From positions 186,001 to 250,000 of the forward strand of contig JADKCA010000004.1 in NCBI GenBank assembly GCA_016714795.1: DNA of 64,000 nucleotides, read 5' to 3'. The notes under the pieces were generated by a model. It saw only the letters and a program-made list of their open reading frames with translations. It had not been told where the DNA came from and did not search any database. Below are positions 22,466-30,822 of the stretch, one piece after another. Position 1 is the first letter of the stretch; each line of letters starts with the position of its first letter. Source of the DNA: Sphingomonadales bacterium. GTDB lineage: Bacteria > Pseudomonadota > Alphaproteobacteria > Sphingomonadales > Sphingomonadaceae. The translations under genes and the position numbers were made by a program.

Positions 22466-23046
22466 GCCGCCTGCTTGGCCCTTTCGCTGGTGAGCAGGCC
22501 CCGGAACTGGCCGAGTCTCTTCTCACTCGTTTTGACGGACTGGCCGGCCTATTCTGCGGGCGTGATGGCGATCTGGCCGAAGCAGTCGGCCATCGGCCGG
22601 AGATTCTGCACCAGTTGCGCCTGCTGGAAGATCTGGTGGGAGAAACGCTGCGCGGACGCGCAGAGCGTCAGGCGTTGTTCCCTACGCCCGAATCGGTGAT
22701 CGATTTCGTGCGGTTCGACATGCTGGGCCGCCGTCGGGAAACGCTGCGCATCTTCTTCCTCGATTCAGACAATCATCTGCTGTCCGATGACATCATGGCG
22801 GAAGGCAGCGTTGCCTCGCTGACTTTTCACCCGCGCGAGATCATCCGCCGCGCGCTGGAGGTGGATGCCAGCGCGATGATCATGGTCCATAATCATCCCT
22901 GCGCGTCACCCCAACCCAGCAGCGAAGATATTCGTGCAACGCGCACAACCGCAGCGCTTGCCGCGCAAATGGACATTCGCCTGCACGATCATCTGGTGGT
23001 GGCGCGGCGCGGCTGGTGCAGCATGCGCGCAGACGGCCATGTCTGA
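22462..23046 (+). CDS. RadC-like JAB/MPN domain protein
   Basis: About 195 residues. The C-terminal JAB (MPN+) zinc-site pattern is clear: MVHNHPCASPQPSSED matches HNHPxGxxxPSxxD, with a preceding Glu (DIMAEGS). The N-terminal helical region (LLGPFAGEQAPELAESLLTRFDGLAGLF) matches the short RadC-type proteins seen in sphingomonads rather than full-length RadC. The start is a problem: no ATG/GTG/TTG exists in frame between 22273 and the conserved region. The ATGs at 22264/22273 would add ~65 unrelated residues overlapping the membrane gene. CTG at 22462 forms a CTGA overlap like other couplings here. Despite the name, a repair role for RadC is not established. Confidence 0.78.
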   Translation: MSRLLGPFAGEQAPELAESLLTRFDGLAGLFCGRDGDLAEAVGHRPEILHQLRLLEDLVGETLRGRAERQALFPTPESVIDFVRFDMLGRRRETLRIFFLDSDNHLLSDDIMAEGSVASLTFHPREIIRRALEVDASAMIMVHNHPCASPQPSSEDIRATRTTAALAAQMDIRLHDHLVVARRGWCSMRADGHV

Positions 23047-23416
23047 GGATGCCGGAGACCGTTTTGCGCTGATCGCCAAGGCGCGTCTCGCCTTATATAC
23101 AAACCGGCGCAAAAGGGCGGCATTCCTCGATTGCCGGATCGATATAGGCGATCCCGCCTGGGACATCATGCTGGCGCTGTTCAGTCACGCCACCGGATGC
23201 CGCCCGATCCGGATGGATGAACTGATCGAAGAGACAGGCTTGCCGGAAATTGCCGTCCGACGTTACGCCGCGCAATTGTGCGAAGCCGGACTGGCCCTGC
23301 AAAAGCCGGATCAGGCCGGGTCCGAAAGCCACCGCATCGGCCTCTCCCGCGCCGGGATGAAGCGCATTCGCGCCGTGCTGGAGGAATCCGCCTTGCCTGC
23401 CGACCTTGCGCTGTAG
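23039..23416 (+). CDS. Winged-helix DNA-binding protein (MarR-like fold)
   Basis: 125 residues from ATG 23039, overlapping the RadC-like stop by eight bases. The central segment (WDIMLALFSHATGCRPIRMDELIEETGLPEIAVRRYAAQLCEAGLALQ) reads as a winged helix with recognition helix PEIAVRRYAAQL, followed by GLSRAGMKRIRAVLEE. The N-terminal part has a Phe/Leu helix with several Arg. The layout is typical of small MarR-like regulators in sphingomonads. Probably a regulator of its own operon; ligand unknown. Confidence 0.72.
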   Translation: MSEDAGDRFALIAKARLALYTNRRKRAAFLDCRIDIGDPAWDIMLALFSHATGCRPIRMDELIEETGLPEIAVRRYAAQLCEAGLALQKPDQAGSESHRIGLSRAGMKRIRAVLEESALPADLAL

Positions 23417-23486
23417 ATTCCGAAGTCATGGGACAGCGCGGATGAGCTCCCTCCCCTCCGGCATGTGGCAGGGACAGCCCTTCCCG

Positions 23487-24002
23487 CTATCGTTCGCGGC
23501 CTGCCAGCAGATCGAGCAGGCGCGTGAAACGGTCTCCTGCCACATGCAGCGTATCGAGCAGGCCATCATCCAGTTCGCGGGCATCGCTTTCGCTGCCGCC
23601 ACCGGTGGCCGTGCGCAGCCGGTCTGACAGGAAGATGGCCAGCGCGTGCCAGAAGCGCGCGGCAAAGGCGGTATCTTCCTCAAACCGCGCCAGAATCGCC
23701 TCGCGCGGCACGGCCAGCACCTGCGCCGGGCCTGATGCGCGCACGCTGGCAGAGGGCAGGCGCTTTTCCACGAAACTCATTTCCCCGGCCACATCCCCCA
23801 GCGAGAGCCGCGCGACGACCTGCCCGGTCTTGGGGAGGACGACGTCGAAATCACCGTCCACGATAAAATAGAGCTGCCGCACCTCCTGCCCGGCGCGGAT
23901 CAGCCACGCGCCGTCAGGCAGGCTTTCCGCCCGGCCCGCACCATTGAGCCAGACCAGATCACGGTCTTCCAGTTCGCCCAGGATGTAGAGTGCCTTTTTC
24001 AT
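23487..24002 (-). CDS. Cyclic nucleotide-binding domain protein (NHLP export operon)
   Basis: 171 residues from ATG 24002. A CNB beta-barrel is visible: LIRAGQEVRQLYFIVDGDFDVVL, then ARLSLGDVAGEMSFVEKRLPSASVRA, which is the phosphate-binding cassette (GE..F...RSA) with Arg replaced (PSAS), followed by AVPREAILARF. There is no Crp-type HTH; the remaining ~60 residues are helical. The gene follows the second NHLP ABC transporter by one base, so it is part of the export operon. Comparable exporters elsewhere have cNMP-binding domains fused to or beside the ABC protein, so it may gate export. Ligand binding is uncertain because of the cassette change. Confidence 0.82.
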   Translation of the reverse strand: MKKALYILGELEDRDLVWLNGAGRAESLPDGAWLIRAGQEVRQLYFIVDGDFDVVLPKTGQVVARLSLGDVAGEMSFVEKRLPSASVRASGPAQVLAVPREAILARFEEDTAFAARFWHALAIFLSDRLRTATGGGSESDARELDDGLLDTLHVAGDRFTRLLDLLAGRER

Positions 24003-24003
24003 C

Positions 24004-26477
24004 TCAATCCTCCAGAAGCTGGCGTCTGGCCAGATGGGCAAAGGCCCCGTTTTTCGCCATCAGGCTCGCAAAATCGCCGCTTTCAACGAAGCGTCCCTTC
24101 TCCAGTACGGCAATCCGGTGGGCATTGCGCACAGTGGAAAGGCGGTGGGCGATGGTGATGCGCGTGGCATTGAGCGCGTCCATGGTTTCGGCAACAACGG
24201 CCTGCGTGGCATTGTCGAGCGCGCTGGTGGCTTCATCCAGAAACAGGATGCGCGGGCTGCCCGCCAAGGCGCGCGCAATCAGAATGCGCTGGCGCTGCCC
24301 GCCAGAAAGCGTGCCCGCGCCTTCGGTGATGGGCGTATGCAGCCCCATGGGGAACAGCTTCAGGTCTCGCGCCAGCCCGGCAGCTTCTGCGGCGGCAAGG
24401 CATTGATCGAGTGTGGCATCGCTCGCGCCCTTGATATTCTCCTGAATCGAGCCCGCAAACAATTGGCTGGACTGGAGCACCACACCGATCTGCGAACGCA
24501 CGCGCGCGGGATCAAGGCTGGAAAATCCTGCCCGTCATAGGTGATCGAGCCGGTCAGCAGTGCTTCAAACCCCAGAAGCAGCCGCAATATGGTCGATTTT
24601 CCTGAACCCGAGCCACCGACAATGGCGAGATGCTCGCCCGGCTTCACTTCCAGATCCAGCCCGTCGATAATCGGAACATTGGCCCCATCATAGGCGAAGC
24701 TCAGCCCGCTGGCTGCGATATGGCCCTGCAACCGCCCCGGATCAGCCCGGCCCGCGCGCGCTTCTGCCGGAGCGATCAGGATCGGGCGGGCACGTTCAGC
24801 GATCGGTTGCAGGCCCCAAAGCGACATGAGTCCGTCGCACAATTGCGTGAAGGCCCCCTGAAACAGGCCGAACGCCGCCAGAAATGCAATCAACTGTCCG
24901 GCGGAAAGCTCTGCCTGAGCGAGCAGTGCGGCGGTGGCGAACAGCCCGGCCAAAGTGAGCAGCGACCAGCTGTCTTCAAAGGCGCGGTAATGCGCCTCAA
25001 TCCGGTCGGAGGCCGCTGCTGCATCGCGTTCCGAGGCATAGGCCGTCTGCCAGCGTGCCAGCATCCGCGATTCTGCGGCAGCCGTGCGCAGCTTTGCGAC
25101 GCCTTCGAGCATTTCATAGGTCAGGCTGGCGAGCGTCCCGTCACGCTCTGCCGCCAGCGTGGCGGGGCGAACCTGAAGCGTGCGGAAAATCACGGTGAGC
25201 GTGACATAGATCAGCGTCAGAGCCAGCCCGGCCAGCGCCAGCCGCAAGTCAAACAGCAACAACTGGCCGAGATAGAGCAGCGCGAAAACCGAAGTGAGAC
25301 CTGCATTGAGCAGCAATTCGGTCACGCTGGTGCGCACGGCCTCGACGCTGGCCAGGCGCTGGGCGAAATCTCCGGCAGAAACGCTGCGGAAGAAGCGCGC
25401 GGGCAGGCGCAGCACATGGTCTGATATGCCCGCCATCATCGTCAGCATCCCGCGCCCGCGCACCCGGCTGATCGCAAGCGCGCGCACGGCGGAGAGCACC
25501 ACAGTCACCAGCGCGACAGCCAGCAGGGCCAGCCCCGCTGCGACCAGCAGGCCGCGCTCTCCCCCTGGCACGATCGTATCGAAAATCCAGCCCGCCATCC
25601 ATGGCCCCACCAGCCCGAGCAGCGCCGCCATCAGCGCTGCTCCTGCCACCGGCTTCCATTCGCGCAGCAAACCGCGCAACACGCTCGCCATCATGCCGCG
25701 CATCGTGCTGACATCATCCGCCAGCGGCCCATAGATGCGCCATGCCAGTGCATCCTGCGCGGCATCGTCCAGCCGCTCCCCACTGGCATCAACATAGCCG
25801 GACGGCCTCCAGACGGCAAAGCGCACGGCCTGCGTGCCGCGCTCGCGCAGCAGCAGCGGGCCGCGATCATCCTCCGCCCAATGACCATCCAACACCACCC
25901 GTGCAGCGCGCAGCCCGTATCGGCGCGCCAGCGAAGGTGCGAGTGCGAAATCAGTGGTGTGTGGCGCCACGCTGTCGCGCTCGACATCGCCGCCCAAAGC
26001 CAGAGCGGCATGCTTCAGCGCATCCGCAAGCGAACGGGCTGCATCGGCCTCCCCAGCCTTCCCGGAAAGGCGGGCAGACAGGTCTGCATCGCGCGCGGCA
26101 TCGGCTCTGGCGAACGCCGCTTCAAGGCTGACGGTGAAGGCTGCAACCGCTGCGGCATCGGCCTTGCCCTTCGGAACGGCAACCCCTGCCGCACCTGCCG
26201 CCTGTGCCATCCAGTGCTGCGCGCTGTCCGCCACATCGCGCTGTTCAGGCGTGTTTCCACCCGCCTCTCCCGCCACCATCTGGAGCGAGAGCGTCTCATG
26301 CGCGATGCCGAACACATGGCCCCCGGGCTCTACCACGGCGATCAGGCGGCGGCGCTCCGGGCTGACGAGATAGACCTCCACCGGCGCATCCTGCACGCGC
26401 CACGCCTGCACACCCTGCGGCAGCGGCACCGGTGCGCCGGACTGGATGGGCAGCCTAGGCTTCGACGAGGCGGGCAT
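24004..26477 (-). pseudogene. NHLP-type export ABC transporter (second subunit), frameshifted
   Basis: Permease and ATPase in one gene; family NHLM_micro_ABC2. The frame from ATG 26477 carries a ~270-residue N-terminal region without C39 protease, six membrane helices and Walker A (IVGGSGSGKSTILRLLLGF). It goes out of frame at a T run, 24522-24525. A second frame supplies the rest: SQIGVVLQSSQLF, signature LSGGQRQRILIARAL, Walker B ILFLDEATSALD and the H-loop. Adding one T gives GQDFSSLDPARVRSQIG, a perfect ABC continuation of about 824 residues. The start overlaps the end of the C39-ABC gene by 23 bases. As read the protein would lack most of its ATPase. Either a one-base assembly error or a recent mutation. 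Confidence 0.85.
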
Positions 26478-28593
26478 AAAGACCCTCCATCGCCAGCAGT
26501 TCGCCATGCGTGCCCCGCTCCACATCGCGGCCTTGCTGAAGCACGATGATCTGATCACAATCGCGGATGGCGGAGAGGCGGTGCGCGATGATGATACACG
26601 TCATGCCGCGCCTGCGGATCGCCTCCATCACCAGATGTTCGGACACGGGATCAAGCGCGCTGGTCGCTTCATCCAATATGATCAGCGCCGGATTGGTGGC
26701 GAGCGCGCGGGCAATCTCGATCCGCTGGCGTTCCCCGCCCGAAAAATTGGTGCCACTTTCCGCGATCAACGCGTCATAGCCGCCGGGGCGAGAGGCGATA
26801 AGCGCGTGGATCTGCGCATCCTTGGCGGCCTGGATCATGTCCGCCTCCGGAATGGTGGGATCCCACAGCGTCAGATTCTCCCGCACGCTGCCCGCAAACA
26901 GCACCACCTCCTGACGGACATAAGCGAGGCGATGGGCCAGCGCCTCGGCCGGCCAATCGAACAGCGGACGCCCGTCGAGCAGGACGCGGCCCTCGCGCGG
27001 GGTTTCCAGCCCGCCAATCAGCTTACCCAGCGTCGATTTGCCCGAACCCGACGGCCCGACCAGCGCAATCCGCGCGCCCGGCGCAATGTCGAGCGAAAGG
27101 CTGTCCACCAGCGGCGGATCAAGCGGAGCATAACCGAACGAGACCGTTTCCAGTGTTAGCCGCCCGCGCGGCAAATGCCCGTCAAACGCCATGGCCGGTC
27201 CGGCAAAGCGGGGATCAGGCGTCTGCGTCAGCACATCGTCCAGCCGCTCGGTGTAAGACCGGATTTGCTGGATTTCGGTTCCGAAGCCGGCAAGCGCCGC
27301 CACGGGGGCGGCAAAGCTGGCTGCCAGCGTCTGATAACCCACCAGCCCGCCCAGCGTCATCGTGCCGTTCATTACCGCAAGCCCGCCCAGCACGAGAATG
27401 ACGCCCGTGATCAGCGCAGAGATGAGCGCGGGCAGCGGCATTACCCAGGCAGACAGGCCATTGGCAGCCTGCTGGCTGTTCTGCGCATTGACCGCGAGCC
27501 CCATCCAGCGCGCGAACAGCATGTCTTCCGCCCCGCTCGCCTTGAACGTTTCCATATCCTTGATGCCCGAAACGCGCGCGCCAGACAGTTTGCCGCGATC
27601 AATCGACAATTTGCGATAGCGTTCGGAGAGGATGCGACCAGAGAGGACCAGCACAGCCGCATTGGTTGCCGCCAGCAGCACGACGGGAATGGTCAGCGCC
27701 CAGTTATAGGCCAGCATCGCGATCAGGAAGAAAGCCGCAGTCACCAGACTGGCCGCAGCCTGTGCCAGCCGCCCGGTGAGCAGTTCCGCCAGCCCTTCAT
27801 TCAGCTTCACCCGGTCTGCAATCTCGCCGGCAAAGCGTTGATCGAAAAAGCCGATGGGCAGCCGCATCAGCGTGTGCATCAAATGGCTGCCGGAGTTCAG
27901 CATCATCGCCATCCGCACGCGCACCAGCGCTTGGCCCTGCAATTCCAGCATGAGGAAGCGGATCAGCGCCGTGAGCAGCATCCCGCCCAGCAGCGGCACC
28001 AGCCAGTCATCGAGCGAACGCACCAGCACATAGTCCACGAAGATCCGCGAAAAGATCGGCAGGATGATACCCGGAATGACCAGCGCGAGGCTGACCAGAA
28101 TGACGAACCACAGCGCCTTTTCAAAGCCGGCAAAGCGGCTGCGCAACGACTGTAACAGGCTGGGGCGGCTGTCTTTGGTGTGGAAATCGGGGCCAGGCGC
28201 GAAGGTCAGTACGACGCCGGTGAAGCTGGCGGAAAAATCCGCGATGGTTTCGCGCCGCCGCCCGTCCGCCGGATCATTGACCCAGACATGCGCCTCATCC
28301 ATCGCCTCGACCACGAGGAAATGGTTGAAATTGACAAAGGCGATGGCAGGCAGCGGCATCTCGGAGAGATGGTGCGGCTCCGCCTTCATGCCCTTGGCGT
28401 CCATGCCCAAAGATCGCCCGGCCCGCACGAGACTCGATGCCTTTGAGCCATCGCGCGAGACGCCGCACAGCGTCCGCAATTCATCAAGCGGCAGGAACCG
28501 GCCATGATAGCCCAGCACCATGCCGAGCGATGCCGCTCCGCACTCTGCGGCCTCCAGTTGGAGGATGGTGGGCGTTTTCAGCCGCCGGGCCAT
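26455..28593 (-). CDS. NHLP-type peptide export ABC transporter with C39 peptidase domain
   Basis: 712 residues. N-terminal C39 peptidase with oxyanion Gln12, catalytic Cys18 (LEAAECGAASLGMVL), His91 (NFNHFLVVE) and Asp107 (VNDPADG), which cleaves leader peptides after double-Gly type sites. Six membrane helices (~165-450) are followed by the ATPase: Walker A VGPSGSGKSTLGK, signature FSGGERQRIEIARAL, Walker B LIILDEATSALD. This is the NHLM_micro_ABC1 layout. It follows the HlyD gene by four bases and precedes the second ABC subunit. Together they should form an inner-membrane exporter that trims and secretes a peptide. No precursor is visible in the operon. Confidence 0.92.
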   Translation of the reverse strand: MARRLKTPTILQLEAAECGAASLGMVLGYHGRFLPLDELRTLCGVSRDGSKASSLVRAGRSLGMDAKGMKAEPHHLSEMPLPAIAFVNFNHFLVVEAMDEAHVWVNDPADGRRRETIADFSASFTGVVLTFAPGPDFHTKDSRPSLLQSLRSRFAGFEKALWFVILVSLALVIPGIILPIFSRIFVDYVLVRSLDDWLVPLLGGMLLTALIRFLMLELQGQALVRVRMAMMLNSGSHLMHTLMRLPIGFFDQRFAGEIADRVKLNEGLAELLTGRLAQAAASLVTAAFFLIAMLAYNWALTIPVVLLAATNAAVLVLSGRILSERYRKLSIDRGKLSGARVSGIKDMETFKASGAEDMLFARWMGLAVNAQNSQQAANGLSAWVMPLPALISALITGVILVLGGLAVMNGTMTLGGLVGYQTLAASFAAPVAALAGFGTEIQQIRSYTERLDDVLTQTPDPRFAGPAMAFDGHLPRGRLTLETVSFGYAPLDPPLVDSLSLDIAPGARIALVGPSGSGKSTLGKLIGGLETPREGRVLLDGRPLFDWPAEALAHRLAYVRQEVVLFAGSVRENLTLWDPTIPEADMIQAAKDAQIHALIASRPGGYDALIAESGTNFSGGERQRIEIARALATNPALIILDEATSALDPVSEHLVMEAIRRRGMTCIIIAHRLSAIRDCDQIIVLQQGRDVERGTHGELLAMEGLYARLVEA

Positions 28594-28597
28594 CGGC

Positions 28598-29842
28598 TCA
28601 ATCCGCTGCCTGCGGCAACAAGAGGCCGATCACGCGCTGACGCTCGATCACCACCTGCCCGGCCAGCGCAGAACCCGCGCTGATGCCCGCCATCGGCCCG
28701 CGCGAGGCAGACCAGTGGAATCCGCTGGGGGTCGTGCCATCCCGGTCCAGCGCGACGCGAACCTCGATCGGCGCGCCACCGGCCATCATCTGCTGCACCA
28801 GCGCATCGTTGCGCAGCATCCGCCGCATCCCCTCTGCCGTGGCAGGAAGCGGGGCCACGGAGAGAACACGCCCGGTGATATGCCCGTATACCGCCCGCTC
28901 CACATTGGCGGGCACGATGTCTGCCGCCATGCCGGGGCGGATACGCTTGCCTTCTGCCACCGGTACATACAGCAGGGCGACCATGCCGCCGCGCGGCCCG
29001 GCGGGGGCCAGCGTGGCAATCGCGCTGCCAGCACCCACCATATCGCCATTGCCCAACTTCAATTCGGTGATCTGCCCGGCTTCGCCCGCCCGGATGAAGC
29101 GGCGCTCGGTCAATTGCGTGGTCAGCCGCGCGATCAGGCGCTGCTGTTCTTCAATGATGCGGCGTTCGTCGAGCATGGCCAGATCGGCCTGCCCGGCCTT
29201 CGCATTGGCATCCACCTGCACGCGGACCGCCGATTCGCCCAGATTGGCCATTTTCTCACGCACGGCGGCCAGTTCGGCCTGCACATCCGCCAGCCGGTCC
29301 TTCTGGACAAAGCCGCGCGCCACCAGCTGCCGCATCCGCACGGCCTTGTCTTCCAGATAGCGGGCGCGGTCTGCCAGCGCACGGCGGCTGTCTGCCAGAG
29401 AGCCGACGCGCATCGCATCCGCCTGCCCGTCACGCGCCTGTTGCGCCGCGTAAAACCCCGAGAGGCGGGCATAACGATCCTGAGCCCCGGCGAGCTTCGC
29501 GCGCGCTTCTTCCAGATCGCGTTCCAGATCGGTGCGGTACAATTGGGCGATCGGGTCTCCGGCGCGGACCTGCTGGCCGGTGGAGACCATCAACCGCTCG
29601 ATCCTGCCCGCTTCTCCGCTCGCAATTTCAGAAAGCCCGCTTGCGCCGATCAGCACCCCCTGCGCGCCAACCTTCAGCGGAACATGGGTCAGCACGGACC
29701 AGAGCAGGGCCCCGGCAATCACCGCACCCAGAGCCCCCAGCAGCATCCATGATGCGCGCGGAACCAGATGCAAGGACGCATCCAGCCGCTCCGGATTGGC
29801 CAGCCGATCCAATGCCGACTGCCTGAAAATCGACTCGCTCAT
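28598..29842 (-). CDS. NHLP-type export HlyD-like membrane fusion protein
   Basis: 414 residues with an N-terminal cytoplasmic arm (SIFRQSALDRLANPERLDASL), one membrane helix (~31-52, WMLLGALGAVIAGALLWSVL), a biotinyl-lipoyl half (GQQVRAGDPIAQLYRTDLE), a long coiled coil (~110-240) and a C-terminal barrel. SALDRLANPERLD is typical of the NHLM_micro_HlyD group. It links the inner-membrane ABC complex to an outer-membrane channel; no TolC-like gene is nearby. It is the first gene of the four-gene export operon, with start codon ATG 29842. Confidence 0.9.
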   Translation of the reverse strand: MSESIFRQSALDRLANPERLDASLHLVPRASWMLLGALGAVIAGALLWSVLTHVPLKVGAQGVLIGASGLSEIASGEAGRIERLMVSTGQQVRAGDPIAQLYRTDLERDLEEARAKLAGAQDRYARLSGFYAAQQARDGQADAMRVGSLADSRRALADRARYLEDKAVRMRQLVARGFVQKDRLADVQAELAAVREKMANLGESAVRVQVDANAKAGQADLAMLDERRIIEEQQRLIARLTTQLTERRFIRAGEAGQITELKLGNGDMVGAGSAIATLAPAGPRGGMVALLYVPVAEGKRIRPGMAADIVPANVERAVYGHITGRVLSVAPLPATAEGMRRMLRNDALVQQMMAGGAPIEVRVALDRDGTTPSGFHWSASRGPMAGISAGSALAGQVVIERQRVIGLLLPQAAD

Positions 29843-29903
29843 ACGGCGTTACCACCCCACCAACACCCACAGCGCGACCCGTGATGTCGCCATATGAAAC
29901 GAA

Positions 29904-29936
29904 AAGGCGCGCCCGCGCAACCGGCGGACGCGCCTT
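29904..29936 (-). terminator. Rho-independent terminator after lipoprotein gene
   Basis: On the minus strand AAGGCGCG and CGCGCCTT form an 8-bp stem with a 17-base loop, followed by TTTTCGTTTC. It lies 34 bases after the lipoprotein stop and upstream of the NHLP export operon, so it separates the two transcription units. Confidence 0.7.
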
Positions 29937-29969
29937 CCGCGTCATTTCTGCAAACTGTCCCGCGCAGGG

Positions 29970-30335
29970 TCAGTTCTGGAGTTTTTCGCCGGCCTTTTCA
30001 GCCGCAGCGCCCGCCTTTTCGATGACCTTGCCAGCTGCGTCCTTGGCCTTGTCTGCCGTGGCAGCCGCCTTGTCCTTCACATCGGCAGCGGCATCACCAG
30101 CCACGGCCTTTGCGTCCGCCGCAACAGCGCCCGCCTTTTCGGTGGCGTCCGACGCGACCGCACCAGCCTTGTCTGCGCCTTCTTCAATCATGGCGCCTGC
30201 CGTGGCGGTTGCATCCTTGGCGTCTTCAACCACGGCGCCAGCGGCTTCGCTCGATTCTTCCTTGGCCTTTTCAGAACAGGCCGAAAGCCCGATCAGGGCA
30301 AAACCGGCCACCATCGCAACTGTCAATTTCCGCAT
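29970..30335 (-). CDS. LEA-like repeat lipoprotein
   Basis: 121 residues with a lipoprotein signal ending in the lipobox LSAC (Cys20). The mature part is a run of 11-residue-like repeats rich in Ala, Lys, Glu and Asp (AGAVASDATEKAGAVAADAKAVAGDAAADVKDKAAATADKAKD), the pattern of LEA group 3/apolipoprotein-like amphipathic helices. It should be anchored by lipid to the periplasmic face of a membrane. LEA-like proteins are often linked to desiccation and osmotic stress; that is family knowledge, not shown here. It is followed by a good terminator, so it is monocistronic. Confidence 0.82.
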   Translation of the reverse strand: MRKLTVAMVAGFALIGLSACSEKAKEESSEAAGAVVEDAKDATATAGAMIEEGADKAGAVASDATEKAGAVAADAKAVAGDAAADVKDKAAATADKAKDAAGKVIEKAGAAAEKAGEKLQN

Positions 30336-30479
30336 GAAATCCTCCTTCGATACTCAACAGGAAGACCGAGGTTATCAGCGACACCGCGCGTTGCAATCAC
30401 AAAACGTGCAGACAGCTTGACCTGCCCGCCTGCGCCCGCAACAGACGGACCCGTTCACAATCACACAAGGAGATGGATG

Positions 30480-30767
30480 ATGGCTGCTTATATCGTTTTC
30501 ACCCGCGAACGCCTGCGCGATCAAGCCGCAATGGACGCCTATTCGGCGAAGGCCGGTCCGAGCCTTGCCGGTCATGAAGGAAAGCCGCACGCTTATTATG
30601 GCAAGCATGAAACGCTGGAAGGCGCACCGATTGACGGCGCGGTGATCATCGAATTCCCCAGCATCGATGCAGCCAAGGCCTGGTATGACAGCCCCGCTTA
30701 CACAGAAGCGCGCGCGCACCGCTTTCAGGGTGCGGACTATCGCGTGTTCATCACCGAAACGCTGTAA
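30480..30767 (+). CDS. DUF1330 domain protein
   Basis: 95 residues from ATG 30480 (ATG 30477 is also possible), with AAGGAGA close upstream. MAAYIVFTRERLRDQAAMDAYSAKAGPS, then AYYGKHETLEGAPIDGAVIIEFPS and AKAWYDSPAYTEA, match DUF1330, a dimeric alpha/beta ferredoxin-like fold (dimeric alpha-beta barrel). Function is unknown in this family. Single gene, convergent with lon. Confidence 0.9.
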   Translation: MAAYIVFTRERLRDQAAMDAYSAKAGPSLAGHEGKPHAYYGKHETLEGAPIDGAVIIEFPSIDAAKAWYDSPAYTEARAHRFQGADYRVFITETL

Positions 30768-30778
30768 CGTTCAAGGCC

Positions 30779-30809
30779 CGCTCGTCCTGCGCATGGCGCA
30801 AGACGAGCG
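30779..30809. terminator. Strong hairpin between DUF1330 gene and lon
   Basis: CGCTCGTC pairs with GACGAGCG, with an inner TGCGC/GCGCA stem around ATG. It lies 11 bases after the DUF1330 stop and 14 bases before the lon stop on the other strand. There is no T-tract, so it is a weak candidate as a bidirectional terminator. Confidence 0.5.
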
Positions 30810-30822
30810 ATGTCTGCCCTGA

